Notes: generated by a model not told the origin, from the letters alone. Numbered from the stretch's first letter, positions 7,717-16,873 are shown. The stretch is 64,000 nt of DNA from Streptomyces sp. A2-16 (GCF_018128905.1 NZ_CP063808.1:1550001-1614000), one strand, 5' to 3'. Program-made: numbers and translations.

Positions 7717-8478
7717 CTAGAGCACCTTCGACAGGAACGCCTGGGTGCGCTCGTGCTGAGGGTTCGTCAGCACCTCGCGGGGGTCGCCGGACTCGACGAC
7801 CACGCCGCCGTCCATGAAGACCAGGCTGTCGCCGACCTCGCGGGCGAAGCCCATCTCGTGGGTGACGACGACCATCGTCATGCCGGACTCGGCCAGGTCG
7901 CGCATGACGTCGAGGACGTCACCGACCAGCTCCGGGTCCAGGGCCGAGGTCGGCTCGTCGAAGAGCATCAGCTTCGGGTCCATCGCCAGGGCCCGCGCGA
8001 TCGCGACACGCTGCTGCTGGCCGCCGGAGAGCTGCGCCGGGTAGGACTTGGCCTTGTCGGCCAGGCCCACCTTCTCCAGGAGCTCCGTCGCGCGCTCCCG
8101 GGCCTGGCCCCGGCCCGTGCCCTTGACCTGGACCGGCGCCTCCATGACGTTCTCGACGGCCGTCATGTGCGGGAACAGGTTGAACCGCTGGAACACCATG
8201 CCGATGTCCCGGCGCTGGAGCGCGACCTCGCTGTCCTTGAGCTCGTACAGCTTGTCGCCCTTCTGGCGGTAGCCGACCAGCTCGCCGTCGACGTACAGCC
8301 GGCCGGCGTTGATCTTCTCCAGATGGTTGATGCAGCGCAGGAACGTCGACTTGCCGGAGCCCGAGGGGCCGATGAGGCAGAAGACCTCGCCCTGCTTCAC
8401 TTCCAGGTCGATGCCCTTGAGGACCTCGACCAGTCCGAAGGACTTGTGGACGCCCTCGGCCTTCACCATGGCGGTCAT
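7717..8478 (-). CDS. polar amino-acid ABC transporter, ATP-binding protein
   Basis: 253 residues. Walker [11 protein letters not shown]-loop region, signature [15 protein letters not shown], Walker [13 protein letters not shown] and switch histidine VVVTHEM mark a complete ATPase of the GlnQ type. It energises import of a polar amino acid. The start overlaps the permease stop by 4 bp (ATGA), and it is the last gene of the binding protein - permease - ATPase operon. Confidence 0.95.
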   Translation of the reverse strand: MTAMVKAEGVHKSFGLVEVLKGIDLEVKQGEVFCLIGPSGSGKSTFLRCINHLEKINAGRLYVDGELVGYRQKGDKLYELKDSEVALQRRDIGMVFQRFNLFPHMTAVENVMEAPVQVKGTGRGQARERATELLEKVGLADKAKSYPAQLSGGQQQRVAIARALAMDPKLMLFDEPTSALDPELVGDVLDVMRDLAESGMTMVVVTHEMGFAREVGDSLVFMDGGVVVESGDPREVLTNPQHERTQAFLSKVL

Positions 8479-9416
8479 ACCGAGCCCCTTTCACGGCTGA
8501 ACGCCATCATGTTGGCCTTGACCCGCTGCCACGGAGTCGCCGGCAGGCTGCGGGACGAACCGCGGGCGAAACGGCGCTCCAGGTAGTACTGGAAGACGCT
8601 GAACACGCTGGTCATGACCAGGTACCAGATGGAGGCCACGAACAGCATCTCCATCACGGCGTACGACGTGGAGCCGATCGTCGAGGTGGCGCGCAGCAGT
8701 TCGTTGTACGTCACCGCGTACACCAGCGACGAGGTCTTGAGCATGTTGATGAACTCGTTGCCGGTCGGCGGCACGATCACCCGCATCGCCTGCGGGATCA
8801 CGATCCGCCGCAGCGTCTTGGCATGGCTCATGCCGAGCGCGTGCGAGGCCTCCGTCTGGCCCTCGTCGACGGCCAGCAGGCCGGCGCGGCAGATCTCCGC
8901 CATGTACGCGGCCTCGTTCAGGCCCAGACCCAGCAGGGCGCACATGAACGGGGTCATCACGTCCGTCATCTCGTCCTTGTAGATCGGACCGAGATTCAGC
9001 ATGGGGAAGATCAGCGCGAGGTTGAACCAGAGGAGGAGCTGGACGTAGACCGGCGTCCCCCGGAAGAACCAGATGTAGACCCAGGCCACCCAGCTCGTCA
9101 CCGGGTTCTTGGAGAGCCGCATCACGGCCAGCAGCACGCCGAGGACCACACCCACGATCATCGCGAGGACGCTGATCAGCAGGGTGCGGCCGGCGCCGGC
9201 GAGGACCGTGGAGTCGAACAGCCGGTCGCCGACCGCGCTCCACTGGATCTTCTCGGCCGTGGCGAACGCGTTGACCAGCAGGGCCACCAGCGCCAGCACG
9301 ACGACGGCGCTGACGTAGCGGCCGTAGTGGCGGACCGGGATGGCCTTGATGGTCTCCGGCGCGTGGGAGGCCCGCGGCGGCGTGTCCGCGGGCTCCTTGT
9401 CGATCTTTTCAGTCAC
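8475..9416 (-). CDS. polar amino-acid ABC transporter, permease
   Basis: 313 residues. A ~35-residue cytoplasmic extension precedes about five transmembrane helices. The EAA coupling motif is visible as [30 protein letters not shown]. Only one permease gene is present, so the pore should be a homodimer. The start is 30 bases after the binding-protein stop. Confidence 0.94.
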   Translation of the reverse strand: MTEKIDKEPADTPPRASHAPETIKAIPVRHYGRYVSAVVVLALVALLVNAFATAEKIQWSAVGDRLFDSTVLAGAGRTLLISVLAMIVGVVLGVLLAVMRLSKNPVTSWVAWVYIWFFRGTPVYVQLLLWFNLALIFPMLNLGPIYKDEMTDVMTPFMCALLGLGLNEAAYMAEICRAGLLAVDEGQTEASHALGMSHAKTLRRIVIPQAMRVIVPPTGNEFINMLKTSSLVYAVTYNELLRATSTIGSTSYAVMEMLFVASIWYLVMTSVFSVFQYYLERRFARGSSRSLPATPWQRVKANMMAFSRERGSV

Positions 9417-9446
9417 AGTGACTGCCCTTCGGTGGTGCGGGGTCCG

Positions 9447-10406
9447 TCACTTGCCGCCGTTGATCGCGGCCTTGTCGATGGCGCCGGTCTCGGCGCCCCA
9501 CTTCTCCAGCACCTTCTTGTACGTGCCGTCCTCGATGATCGCGTTGACGGCCGCTTCCAGGGCGCTCGCGAGTTCCTTGTTGTCCTTGTTCACGGCGATG
9601 CCGAACGGACCGGCGTCGACCTGCTCGCCGACGACCTCGAAGGCGTTGCCCCCGTCGGCCTTGCGGGCCAGGTCGATGGCGACCGGGTAGTCGTTGACGC
9701 CCGCGACGGCGCCGCCCGACTTCACGCGGGTCTGGGCCTCGGTGTCGTTCTCGAAGGACTCGATGTCGAGCTTCTTCTTGCCGCCGTCCGTGCACTTCTT
9801 GGACTGGTCCTGAAGCGCCTTCTCGTACGTCGTCCCGCGCTGAACGGCGACCGTCTGACCGCAGAGGTCGTCGATCGAGCCGATCTTCTTCGGGTTGCCC
9901 TTCTGGACGTAGATGGCGGTGCCGGCCGTGAAGTAGTCGACGAAGTCGACGCCCGGGCCGAGCTTCTTGCCGTTGTCCAGGCCCTCCTGACGGTCCTTGG
10001 TGTCCGTGATGGAGGACATGGCGACGTCATAGCGGCCGGAGTTCAGCGACGGGATCAGACCGTCGAAGGAGCCCGAGGTGAACTGGAACTCCACGCCCAG
10101 CTGCTTGCCCAGCGCGGCGGCGATGTCGGGGTCGACGCCGACGATCTTGCCGCCCTCCTGGTACTCCATGGGGGCGTACTCGGCGTTGGTGCCGACCTTG
10201 ATGACGCCGGCCTTCTGGATCTTCGCGGGCAGCTTGTCGAACAGCGGAGCCTTGCTGGACGACGCCGACTCCTTGGAGCTGCTGCCGCCGCTGTCCGTCT
10301 GGTCACCGCAACCGGTGAGAATCAGGGCGCCTGCGACCGCGATCGCACCTACCGCGGCTGTCCTGGTGCGCGCGGCGGTCGTACGACGGGTGGAGCTTGC
10401 GGTCAT
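9447..10406 (-). CDS. polar amino-acid ABC transporter, substrate-binding lipoprotein
   Basis: 319 residues. A signal peptide with lipobox ALILTGC places the mature protein on the outer face of the membrane. The family-3 solute-binding fold follows: IKVGTNAEYAPMEYQEGGKIVGVDPDIAAALGKQLG and later GGAVAGVNDYPVAIDLARK. Glutamate, glutamine or a similar polar amino acid is the likely ligand; specificity cannot be fixed from sequence. First gene of the operon. A TTGACA on the minus strand at 10582-10587 is a possible -35, without a clear -10. Confidence 0.92.
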   Translation of the reverse strand: MTASSTRRTTAARTRTAAVGAIAVAGALILTGCGDQTDSGGSSSKESASSSKAPLFDKLPAKIQKAGVIKVGTNAEYAPMEYQEGGKIVGVDPDIAAALGKQLGVEFQFTSGSFDGLIPSLNSGRYDVAMSSITDTKDRQEGLDNGKKLGPGVDFVDYFTAGTAIYVQKGNPKKIGSIDDLCGQTVAVQRGTTYEKALQDQSKKCTDGGKKKLDIESFENDTEAQTRVKSGGAVAGVNDYPVAIDLARKADGGNAFEVVGEQVDAGPFGIAVNKDNKELASALEAAVNAIIEDGTYKKVLEKWGAETGAIDKAAINGGK

Positions 10407-11053
10407 GGTGGGTTCCTCCGGCGGATGGGTGGAGTTGCCGATGGGCGGGGGCGGCTGCCGATCGGTCCGGCAGCGCTGCCTTCATTCCTCAGGTCGACGA
10501 GAGCACACGCCTTCGAGTGTCGCGACCTCGTGTGATTACGGCATCTTGCCATTCGGACTGGACCATTCTGGGGGCCGGTCATGTCAAAATCGGATAACGG
10601 GTGACCCCCGAACCGCCTCATGTCCGTACATCGCGACCGGACCATCTGCGGGAATCTGGCATTCCGGCCGGAAGATCTTCGGTGCGATTCGTCGAGCGGG
10701 GTGAGCCGGACGGTGCGGTCCGCGGCCGTTCGAGCGGCTCTGCGGTGATCGTCAAGGGCCTGCTGATGGTTTGTCCGGATGACGTTCCATGATTCATGTC
10801 ACCGGCCTCCGATGATCGATGATCGATTTGCGTTCCGGCATGTGACCTTGCACGTATTGGACTCGTCCTCGACGCCGGTCGTCCGGTAAGAAGGTTCTTT
10901 ACACCCCTCATCCGGGGCTCAGGGCGCGTGTGCGGCGCGCCCGTCGTGTACCGGCCCGTACGCATCAGTGACCAGGGCCGTACGCGGTGCCCGCCCACTT
11001 CTCAACCAGGAGTGGCCACCCTCAAACCATGAAGACCTAAGGGGTAAGACAAA
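10407..11053. other. intergenic region between ABC operon and malic enzyme
   Basis: About 650 bases with no ORF showing Streptomyces codon bias. It must hold the divergent promoters of the ABC operon and the malic enzyme gene. A short tandem (CGATGAT repeated near 10808-10825) is the only visible local repeat. I see no RNA gene. Confidence 0.6.
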
Positions 11054-12277
11054 GTGGCAGCGGAGATCGTCAATCCTCGCAGCGACAGCGATACGGGACA
11101 GGACGGAGGGGCGGAGCCCCTCGATTCCTTCGACCCCGCGTTCGCGCTGCACCGCGGCGGCAAGATGGCTGTGCAGGCCACCGTGCCGGTCCGTGACAAG
11201 GACGACCTGTCCCTCGCGTACACGCCCGGCGTGGCGAAGGTGTGCAGCGCCATCGCCGAGCAGCCGGAGCTCGTCCACGACTACACGTGGAAGTCGTCGG
11301 TCGTCGCCGTCGTGACGGACGGTACGGCCGTGCTGGGGCTCGGTGACATCGGGCCCGAAGCCTCCCTCCCGGTGATGGAGGGCAAGGCGATCCTGTTCAA
11401 GCAGTTCGGCGGGGTGGACGCGGTTCCGCTCGCGCTGGCCTGCACCGACGTCGACGAGATCATCGAGACCGTGGTCCGTCTCGCGCCGTCCTTCGGCGGC
11501 GTGAACCTCGAGGACATCTCGGCTCCTCGGTGCTTCGAGATCGAGAAGCGGCTCCAGGAGCGGCTCGACATTCCCGTCTTCCACGACGACCAGCACGGGA
11601 CCGCGGTCGTGACGCTGGCCGCCCTGCGCAACGCGGCGCGGCTGAGCGGGCGGTCCATCGGAGATCTTCGTGCGGTGATCTCCGGTGCGGGCGCGGCGGG
11701 CGTGGCCATCGCCAAGATGCTCGTCGAGGCGGGCATCGGGGACGTCGCCGTCGCCGACCGGCGCGGTGTCGTGTCCGGTGACCGGGACGACCTCACGTCC
11801 GTGAAGCGGGAGCTCGCCGGGTTCACGAACAAGGCGGGGCTGTCCGGGTCGCTGGAGGACGCGCTGGCCGGCGCGGACGTCTTCATCGGCGTGTCCGGCG
11901 GCACGGTGCCGGAATCTGCGGTCGCCTCGATGGCGGAGGGCGCCTTCGTGTTCGCGATGGCCAACCCGAATCCCGAGGTGCACCCGGAGGTCGCGCACAA
12001 GTACGCGGCCGTGGTCGCCACCGGGCGGTCCGACTTCCCGAACCAGATCAACAACGTGCTGGCGTTTCCGGGGATCTTCGCGGGGGCGCTGCAGGTGCGG
12101 GCCTCGCGGATCACGGAGGGCATGAAGATCGCGGCGGCGGAGGCGTTGGCCTCCGTGGTCGGTGACGATCTTGCGGCGGACTATGTGATTCCGTCCCCGT
12201 TCGACGAGCGGGTGGCGCCTGCGGTCACTGCGGCGGTGGCTGCGGCGGCTCGGGCGGAGGGGGTTGCTCGCCGCTGA
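11054..12277 (+). CDS. NAD(P)-dependent malic enzyme (oxaloacetate-decarboxylating)
   Basis: 407 residues; converts malate to pyruvate and CO2 with reduction of NAD(P). Visible: catalytic region SLAYTPGVAKVC, metal-binding NLEDISAPRCFEIEKRL and IPVFHDDQHGTAVV, the dinucleotide fold AVISGAGAAGVAIAKMLVEAG, and the late motifs FAMANPNPEVHPE and RSDFPNQINNVLAFPG. It is the short bacterial form without the phosphotransacetylase-like tail of MaeB. GTG start at 11054, preceded by AAGGGGTAAGAC. Cofactor preference is not certain from sequence. Monocistronic with a long upstream region. Confidence 0.93.
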   Translation: MAAEIVNPRSDSDTGQDGGAEPLDSFDPAFALHRGGKMAVQATVPVRDKDDLSLAYTPGVAKVCSAIAEQPELVHDYTWKSSVVAVVTDGTAVLGLGDIGPEASLPVMEGKAILFKQFGGVDAVPLALACTDVDEIIETVVRLAPSFGGVNLEDISAPRCFEIEKRLQERLDIPVFHDDQHGTAVVTLAALRNAARLSGRSIGDLRAVISGAGAAGVAIAKMLVEAGIGDVAVADRRGVVSGDRDDLTSVKRELAGFTNKAGLSGSLEDALAGADVFIGVSGGTVPESAVASMAEGAFVFAMANPNPEVHPEVAHKYAAVVATGRSDFPNQINNVLAFPGIFAGALQVRASRITEGMKIAAAEALASVVGDDLAADYVIPSPFDERVAPAVTAAVAAAARAEGVARR

Positions 12278-12358
12278 GTTGTGGCGGGTGTGGGGTGGCC
12301 CTGTCCGGGGGTTCTTCGGGCGGGGCCATTTCTTTGCCTGGGGGTTGGGCTGATTGGG

Positions 12359-12404
12359 TGCGGGTGCGGGTGCGGGTGCGGGTGCGGGTGCGGGTTCGGG
12401 TTCG
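12359..12404. repeat. GTGCGG hexamer tandem repeat
   Basis: About six GTGCGG units followed by two GTTCGG variants, immediately after the malic enzyme gene. Perfect copies suggest slippage; no coding role is supported. Confidence 0.75.
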
Positions 12405-12428
12405 GCGGGGGCGGGCGCTTTTTGCGCC

Positions 12429-12443
12429 GTTCCCCGCGCCCCT
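12429..12443 (-). repeat. dispersed intergenic element, copy 1 (partial)
   Basis: GTTCCCCGCGCCCCT, the reverse complement of the core GGGGCGCGGGGAAC seen at 12706 and elsewhere. Confidence 0.6.
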
Positions 12444-12705
12444 GAGTGCCTGCGGCGCAGCTGCGGCCCCGGTGGGGGCTTGTGTAGCGCGTGCGGTTCG
12501 GTGGGTGGGTCGGGGCCGGGGTGGGGGGTGTCCGTCCTCGGTCCGGCGGTTGCTGTGCCTTGAGATGTGCTCGGTGACGGACGCCGGCCGCTGCGGGCGG
12601 ACACCCCCCACCCCGTCCCCTGCGCGCCGTACGCGGCTTGCGCCCCGTGGTCCCGCGCGATCCGGCGAACGGCTCGTGGTGGCGCCGGGTCACTGCAACC
12701 CCCTA

Positions 12706-12728
12706 GGGGCGCGGGGAACTGCGCGACC
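12706..12728 (+). repeat. dispersed intergenic element, copy 2
   Basis: Full-length copy GGGGCGCGGGGAACTGCGCG followed by ACC, upstream of the oxidoreductase gene and in inverted orientation to copy 1. Confidence 0.7.
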
Positions 12729-12858
12729 GGCCACGACGGACCCGCAGTCGCCCGACCACCTGATCCGGCACCCCCATAGGCGCCCCGAAGCGCAACAGGG
12801 CGTGTGTCACAACGTCCCCCGGTTCCCCGCGTCGGCGGCGGACCCTATCGTCAAGGTC

Positions 12859-13824
12859 ATGTTCGCTGTCTATGCCGCCCGAATCGACCGCGACAACCCG
12901 CTCTCGGGGCTGGAGTTGGGGGAGCGTCCGGCTCCCGAAGCCCGTCCGGGGTGGAGCGTCGTCGATGTCAAGGCCGCTTCCCTGAATCACCACGACCTCT
13001 GGTCACTGCGCGGTGTGGGCCTCGCAGAGGACAAGCTTCCGATGATCCTCGGCTGTGACGCCGCCGGTGTCGACGAGGACGGCAACGAGGTCGTCCTGCA
13101 CTCCGTCATCGGTCAGAGCGGGCACGGGGTCGGTCCCAAGGAGCCGCGCTCCATCCTCACCGAGCGCTACCAGGGAACGTTCGCCGAGCAGGTGACCGTG
13201 CCGACCTGGAACGTGCTGCCCAAGCCGAAGGAGCTGTCCTTCGCGGAGGCCGCCTGTCTGCCCACGGCCTGGCTGACGGCGTACCGGATGCTGTTCACGA
13301 ACGCGGGCGTGCGGCCCGGTGACTCCGTGCTGGTGCAGGGCGCCGGTGGCGGTGTCGCCACGGCCGCCATCGTGCTGGGGAAGGCCGCGGGGCTGCGGGT
13401 CTTCGCCACCAGCCGGGACGAGGCCAAGCGGAAGCGCGCGCTGGAGCTCGGGGCCGTGGAGGCCGTGGAGTCGGGTGCGCGGCTGCCGCAGCGGGTGGAC
13501 GCCGTCATCGAGACGGTGGGTGCCGCCACGTGGTCGCACTCCGTGAAGTCGCTCAAGCCCGGCGGCACGCTGGTCATCTCCGGTGCCACGAGCGGTGACC
13601 GCCCCTCGCACGCCGAACTGACCCGGATCTTCTTCCTGGAGTTGAAGGTCGTGGGCTCGACCATGGGGACCAAGGACGAGCTGGAGGATTTGCTCGCGTT
13701 CTGTGCGGCTACGGGGGTGCGGCCCGTGATCGACGAGGTGTTGCCCATGGACCGTGCCCGTGAGGGCTTCGAGCGGGTCCAGTCCGGTGAGCAGTTCGGC
13801 AAGGTCGTGCTGACGAACGACTGA
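12859..13824 (+). CDS. zinc-type alcohol dehydrogenase-like / quinone oxidoreductase family protein
   Basis: 321 residues, medium-chain dehydrogenase/reductase. GroES-like N-terminal domain (VKAASLNHHDLWSLRGVG, ILGCDAAGVDEDG) and a Rossmann domain with VLVQGAGGGVATAAIVLGKAAGLRVFATS. The structural-zinc cysteines are missing, so it is of the quinone-reductase/enoyl-reductase type rather than a zinc alcohol dehydrogenase. The ATG at 12859 gives the normal N-terminus MFAVYAAR; the same frame is open upstream only through repeat DNA. Substrate unknown. Confidence 0.87.
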   Translation: MFAVYAARIDRDNPLSGLELGERPAPEARPGWSVVDVKAASLNHHDLWSLRGVGLAEDKLPMILGCDAAGVDEDGNEVVLHSVIGQSGHGVGPKEPRSILTERYQGTFAEQVTVPTWNVLPKPKELSFAEAACLPTAWLTAYRMLFTNAGVRPGDSVLVQGAGGGVATAAIVLGKAAGLRVFATSRDEAKRKRALELGAVEAVESGARLPQRVDAVIETVGAATWSHSVKSLKPGGTLVISGATSGDRPSHAELTRIFFLELKVVGSTMGTKDELEDLLAFCAATGVRPVIDEVLPMDRAREGFERVQSGEQFGKVVLTND

Positions 13825-13845
13825 TTTCTTTTCTTTTCCCTTTTG

Positions 13846-13879
13846 TCGGCGGCCGGTCCGGGTGTGGATCGGCCGCCGA
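13846..13879 (+). terminator. terminator of the oxidoreductase gene
   Basis: 14-bp stem TCGGCGGCCGGTCC / GGATCGGCCGCCGA (one G-U pair) with loop GGGTGT, 22 bases after the stop and preceded by a pyrimidine-rich run. Confidence 0.8.
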
Positions 13880-13884
13880 TGCTT

Positions 13885-13900
13885 GTCAACTTTGGTTGAC
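13885..13900. promoter_or_regulatory. operator-like palindrome O1 upstream of the HTH gene
   Basis: GTCAAC-TTTG-GTTGAC, perfect 6-bp arms with a 4-base spacer. Its right half overlaps the predicted -35 (TTGACG). Confidence 0.6.
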
Positions 13901-13932
13901 GGGTGAGGCAGTGTCAATGTAGGTTGACGTCA
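13896..13932 (+). promoter_or_regulatory. predicted leaderless promoter of the HTH/Clp-N pair
   Basis: -35 TTGACG (13896-13901), 18-base spacer, -10 TAGGTT (13920-13925). The ATG at 13932 lies where transcription should begin, and there is no Shine-Dalgarno sequence, so a leaderless mRNA is predicted. Confidence 0.55.
13913..13928. promoter_or_regulatory. operator-like palindrome O2 over the -10 of the HTH gene
   Basis: GTCAAT-GTAG-GTTGAC: the O1 palindrome with one mismatch and the same 4-base spacer. Centre-to-centre distance to O1 is 28 bp, close to three helical turns. It covers the -10 and stops 3 bases before the start codon. Confidence 0.6.
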
Positions 13933-14141
13933 TGACCGAAGCAACGGATCTCGCCGAGCGTGCCGGTGATCGCGATCCCCGGGTCGGACTGCGTGCCGTC
14001 GCCGCACTGCGCAGGCTGCTGGAGCAGCTGGAGTCGGTGCAGGTGCGCAGTGCGCGCAATCAGGGCTGGTCGTGGCAGGAGATCGCCGCGGAACTCGGAG
14101 TGAGCAGGCAGGCCGTGCACAAGAAGTACGGGAGGCATTGA
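13932..14141 (+). CDS. small helix-turn-helix DNA-binding protein
   Basis: 69 residues. The C-terminal half, WSWQEIAAELGVSRQAVHKKYGRH, is a clear HTH; the N-terminal half is a helical, probably dimerising segment. It overlaps the Clp-N gene by one base (TGATG), so the two are translated together. Two copies of a GTCAAC/GTTGAC palindrome lie over its promoter, which suggests autoregulation (inference). Small HTH proteins paired with a Clp-N protein are conserved in actinomycetes, but I recall no characterised member. Confidence 0.8.
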   Translation: MTEATDLAERAGDRDPRVGLRAVAALRRLLEQLESVQVRSARNQGWSWQEIAAELGVSRQAVHKKYGRH

Positions 14142-14704
14142 TGTTCGAGCGGTTCACGAAGGACGCCCGCGCGGTGGTCGTGGGTGCGGTCGAGCATGCC
14201 GAGCGGACGGGGGCCGGGTCCGTGGACGCCGAGCATCTGCTGCTTGCGCTGCTGGACCGGGAGTCCGGTCGGGCCTCGTTCGTCCTGGCCGCTCTCGGGC
14301 TCACCGAGCGCTCGGACGCCGTACGGGAGGCTCTGGGCGAGGCGCGGCGGCGGGCCGGGCTGTCACAGGCGGACGCCGAGGCGCTGGCGGGGCTCGGGAT
14401 CGATGTGTCGGGGATCGTCGCCCGGGTGGAGGAGGTGCACGGGGTCGGGGCGATGTCCGGCGGCCGGAAGGGCAAGGGATCGTGGTCCGGGCGGCGCCCC
14501 TTCGGGCGGGACGCCAAGCAGATCCTGGAGAAGGCTCTCCGTGTCGCCGTGGCCCGGCGGGACCGTCATATCGGCGACGAGCACATCCTGCTGGCCCTGA
14601 CCGTCAGGCCCGGGGTGCCCGGCGAGGTGCTCGCCGATCACGGGGTGACCCATGAGTCGGTCGTGCGCGTCCTCTACGGCGGGGGAGAGGCGAAGGCAGG
14701 CTGA
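14141..14704 (+). CDS. Clp N-terminal-domain protein without ATPase
   Basis: 187 residues with two Clp-N repeats: MFERFTKDARAVVVGAVEHAERTG..AEHLLLALLDRES (~1-75) and FGRDAKQILEKALRVAVARRDRHIGDEHILLALT (~115-160). This is the substrate- or adaptor-binding domain of ClpC/ClpA, but no Walker motifs follow, so it cannot be an unfoldase itself. It may act as an adaptor, decoy or sensor of damaged proteins (inference). Coupled to the preceding HTH gene. Confidence 0.85.
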   Translation: MFERFTKDARAVVVGAVEHAERTGAGSVDAEHLLLALLDRESGRASFVLAALGLTERSDAVREALGEARRRAGLSQADAEALAGLGIDVSGIVARVEEVHGVGAMSGGRKGKGSWSGRRPFGRDAKQILEKALRVAVARRDRHIGDEHILLALTVRPGVPGEVLADHGVTHESVVRVLYGGGEAKAG

Positions 14705-14775
14705 GGGGCGCCCGCTCCGGCAGTACGGCCCGCCCGGCGGGGCCGGGGTCGTCGTACCGCCGGAGTCCGGCCGGT

Positions 14776-15858
14776 TCACGCCTTCGGTGTGCGCAGGAGT
14801 GCTCCGATGTGGGCCGCCGCCGTCGACAGATGGCGGCGGGCGTCGCGGAGCTGGTCGGCGGTGATGCCGTGGTCGCGGGCCGCGTCGCGGATGTCGTCGC
14901 GGAAGCGGTCGAGCAGGCGGTCCAGGTCGCGGGCCGGGTCGCCGGTGGAGTCCTCGTGGGCCCAGGAGGGTTCGTAGTCGGCGGGGAAGTCCTCCGGGGT
15001 GTGGGAGTACTCGGGGCCGGGCGGGGTTCCCTCGGCCTTCTCGGACCTCGCGCCGCCGCGGCCGAAGCCGAAGTCCTTCCCGAACTCCTTGCCGTAGTCC
15101 TTCCCGAACTCGCCGAACTCCTTGGCCAGTTCGGTCAGCCCCTCGCGCACCCCGGTCGGCCAGTCGCCGCGCGCGAAGTGGTCCTGCACCTGCTCCTGGA
15201 CGCGCCGGGCGATCCGCTGCACCTCCTCCTGCGCCTGCTCCCTGGCCCGGTCCTGGGCCTCCTTGGCCTGACGGCGGGCGCGCTGGGCCTCCTCGCGGGC
15301 GCGGCGGCTCTCGTCCTTGGCGCGCCGGGCCTGCTCCTTCCACTCCTGCTTGACGCGGCGCATCTCCTCCTTGGCGACGCGCCACGACTCCTTGTCGGCG
15401 TACTCCGTGAAGTCCCCGAAGGGGCCCTCGTGTTCGCCGCCGGTGCCCTTGGCGCCGCTGCCACCGCCTCGGCGTGCCTCGCTGGCCGCCGCCCGCACCT
15501 CGCGCCGCAGGTCGCCCGCGGCGCCGCGCACGTCGGCCCGGATCTCGGCGGCGAGCTCGGCGACCGACTCGCGGATCTCCAGCTCCAGGTCGGCCAGTTC
15601 ACCGCTGCGGTCGGCCAGCTCGGCGCGGCCCGCGTCCGTGATGGCGTACACCTTGCGGCCGCCCTCGGTGGTGTGGGTGACCAGTCCTTCCGCCTCCAGC
15701 TTGGCCAGACGGGGGTAGACGGTGCCCGCCGAGGGGGCGTAGAGACCCTGGAAGCGCTCCTCCAGGAGCCGGATCACCTCGTAGCCGTGGCGCGGGGCCT
15801 CGTCCAGCAGCTTCAGCAGATAGAGGCGGAGGCGGCCGTGGGCGAAGACGGGGGGCAT
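14776..15858 (-). CDS. PadR-family regulator with a long charged C-terminal extension
   Basis: 360 residues, much longer than a typical PadR (~110-180). The winged helix is at residues 1-90 (LYLLKLLDEAPRHGYEVIRLLEERFQGLYAPSAGTVYPRLAKLEAEGLV). From ~150 to 240 there is a strongly charged Arg/Glu/Lys/Ala helix, probably coiled coil (EEMRRVKQEWKEQARRAKDESRRAREEAQRARRQAKE), then a Gly/Lys/Phe repeat (EFGEFGKDYGKEFGKDFGFG). The ATG at 15858 is one base after the stop of the upstream DUF4097 gene, so the two are coupled. It probably controls that operon through the palindrome at 16874. Confidence 0.85.
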   Translation of the reverse strand: MPPVFAHGRLRLYLLKLLDEAPRHGYEVIRLLEERFQGLYAPSAGTVYPRLAKLEAEGLVTHTTEGGRKVYAITDAGRAELADRSGELADLELEIRESVAELAAEIRADVRGAAGDLRREVRAAASEARRGGGSGAKGTGGEHEGPFGDFTEYADKESWRVAKEEMRRVKQEWKEQARRAKDESRRAREEAQRARRQAKEAQDRAREQAQEEVQRIARRVQEQVQDHFARGDWPTGVREGLTELAKEFGEFGKDYGKEFGKDFGFGRGGARSEKAEGTPPGPEYSHTPEDFPADYEPSWAHEDSTGDPARDLDRLLDRFRDDIRDAARDHGITADQLRDARRHLSTAAAHIGALLRTPKA

Positions 15859-15859
15859 G

Positions 15860-16825
15860 TCAGAGCACCTTCTTGTCGGTCGTGCCGTCGGCCGGGGAGG
15901 GGGGCGAGTCGGGACCCTGGTCCGGGCCGGAAACGGAATTGTCCCCCGATTCGCTGCGGGCGCCGTCCACCGGGGTGCCGGCCACCGGAGGCTGGTCCTC
16001 CCACGGCTCCTCCTCGTCCTCCCGGGGCGGGCGGCGCAGAAGGGCGATGGAGCCGGAGACGGTGGTCGCGCGGAGCTTGCCGGTGCCGGCGCCGAGGCGG
16101 CCGGTGACCTTGTGGGCACCCCACTGGCCGTGCACGCGCAGGCCCTCGAAGGCGTTGGAGATCGTCCCGCTCGCGGTGTTGGCCTCCACCTCCGCGTCGG
16201 CGGGCTGGGGGAGCCGGATGGCGATCTCACCCGAGACGCTGGTCAGCCGGACGTCGGTGGGGCCCTCGGGGTCGAGGTCGATGATCATCGAGCCGCTGAC
16301 GGAGTCGGCCCGCACGGAGGGGCCGGAGCCCTCGACGACCGTGAGATCCCCGGAGACCGAGTTGAAGCGCAGGTCGCCGGTGACCGCCTGGGCCTCCAGG
16401 TTCCCGGAGACGGTGTCGGCGCGGACGGGGCCGGAGAGGCCGACGAGGGTCGTGTCGCCGTTGACCCCCTTGACCACCGAGGGGCCGCGCACTCCCGACA
16501 CGACGGCCGCGGCGCTCACCACGCCCACCTCCACGCGGGTGTCGGCCGGCACGGCCAGCGACACGACCGCGCTGCGCCGCCAGCCCTTGCGGTCGAGCCA
16601 CTTGAGGAAGCCCTTCCAGGGCAGGTCCTCGTAGGCCACCGTGAGAATCCCGCCCTCCTGGGTGACGACGAGGGGCGGCCCGTCGATCTCGGACACCTCC
16701 AGGCGGGCGGAACCTTCGTCCGTGCCCACCACGTTCACCGTTCCGTTGACGGTGCGTACGTGGAGTTCGCGTACGGGCTCGTCGAAGGTGAGCTTCCTGG
16801 GCTCAGTGACGGACCACTCGGACAT
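15860..16825 (-). CDS. DUF4097 beta-strand-repeat protein
   Basis: 321 residues. The body is a chain of short beta strands of the DUF4097 (adhesin-like) type: repeats such as VSGNLEAQAVTGDLRFNSVSGDLTVVEGSG and ADSVSGSMIIDL, with a conserved V-S/N-G turn. No signal peptide is visible, so it is probably cytoplasmic or held through another protein. The C-terminal ~50 residues are acidic and disordered. Start ATG 16825 with GGGGAGG upstream. First gene of the operon with the PadR regulator. Such proteins often sit beside PadR or LiaF-like envelope-stress genes; the role here is not known. Confidence 0.82.
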   Translation of the reverse strand: MSEWSVTEPRKLTFDEPVRELHVRTVNGTVNVVGTDEGSARLEVSEIDGPPLVVTQEGGILTVAYEDLPWKGFLKWLDRKGWRRSAVVSLAVPADTRVEVGVVSAAAVVSGVRGPSVVKGVNGDTTLVGLSGPVRADTVSGNLEAQAVTGDLRFNSVSGDLTVVEGSGPSVRADSVSGSMIIDLDPEGPTDVRLTSVSGEIAIRLPQPADAEVEANTASGTISNAFEGLRVHGQWGAHKVTGRLGAGTGKLRATTVSGSIALLRRPPREDEEEPWEDQPPVAGTPVDGARSESGDNSVSGPDQGPDSPPSPADGTTDKKVL

Positions 16826-16873
16826 GGTGCAGACCTCCCCGTAGCAACGCGCCATATCGCGTCTCCTGCAATT

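Larger units (their letters stand above)
12278..12858. other. low-complexity intergenic region
   Basis: No supportable gene. It contains a GTGCGG hexamer array, two inverted copies of the dispersed GGGGCGCGGGGAACTGCGCG element (one each strand), and GC-rich filler. ORFs crossing it are composition artefacts. Confidence 0.6.

Noticed and set aside
10601..10792. 63-codon ORF upstream of the malic enzyme gene
   Set aside because: No ribosome site, no coding bias, no recognisable domain; lies in the promoter region.
12359..12404. GTGCGG array as a possible origin iteron or CRISPR-like array
   Set aside because: Units are 6 bp without spacers; this is a microsatellite.
12295..12858. Upstream extension of the oxidoreductase ORF
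   Set aside because: The extension translates the GTGCGG repeat and dispersed element; the family N-terminus begins at 12859.
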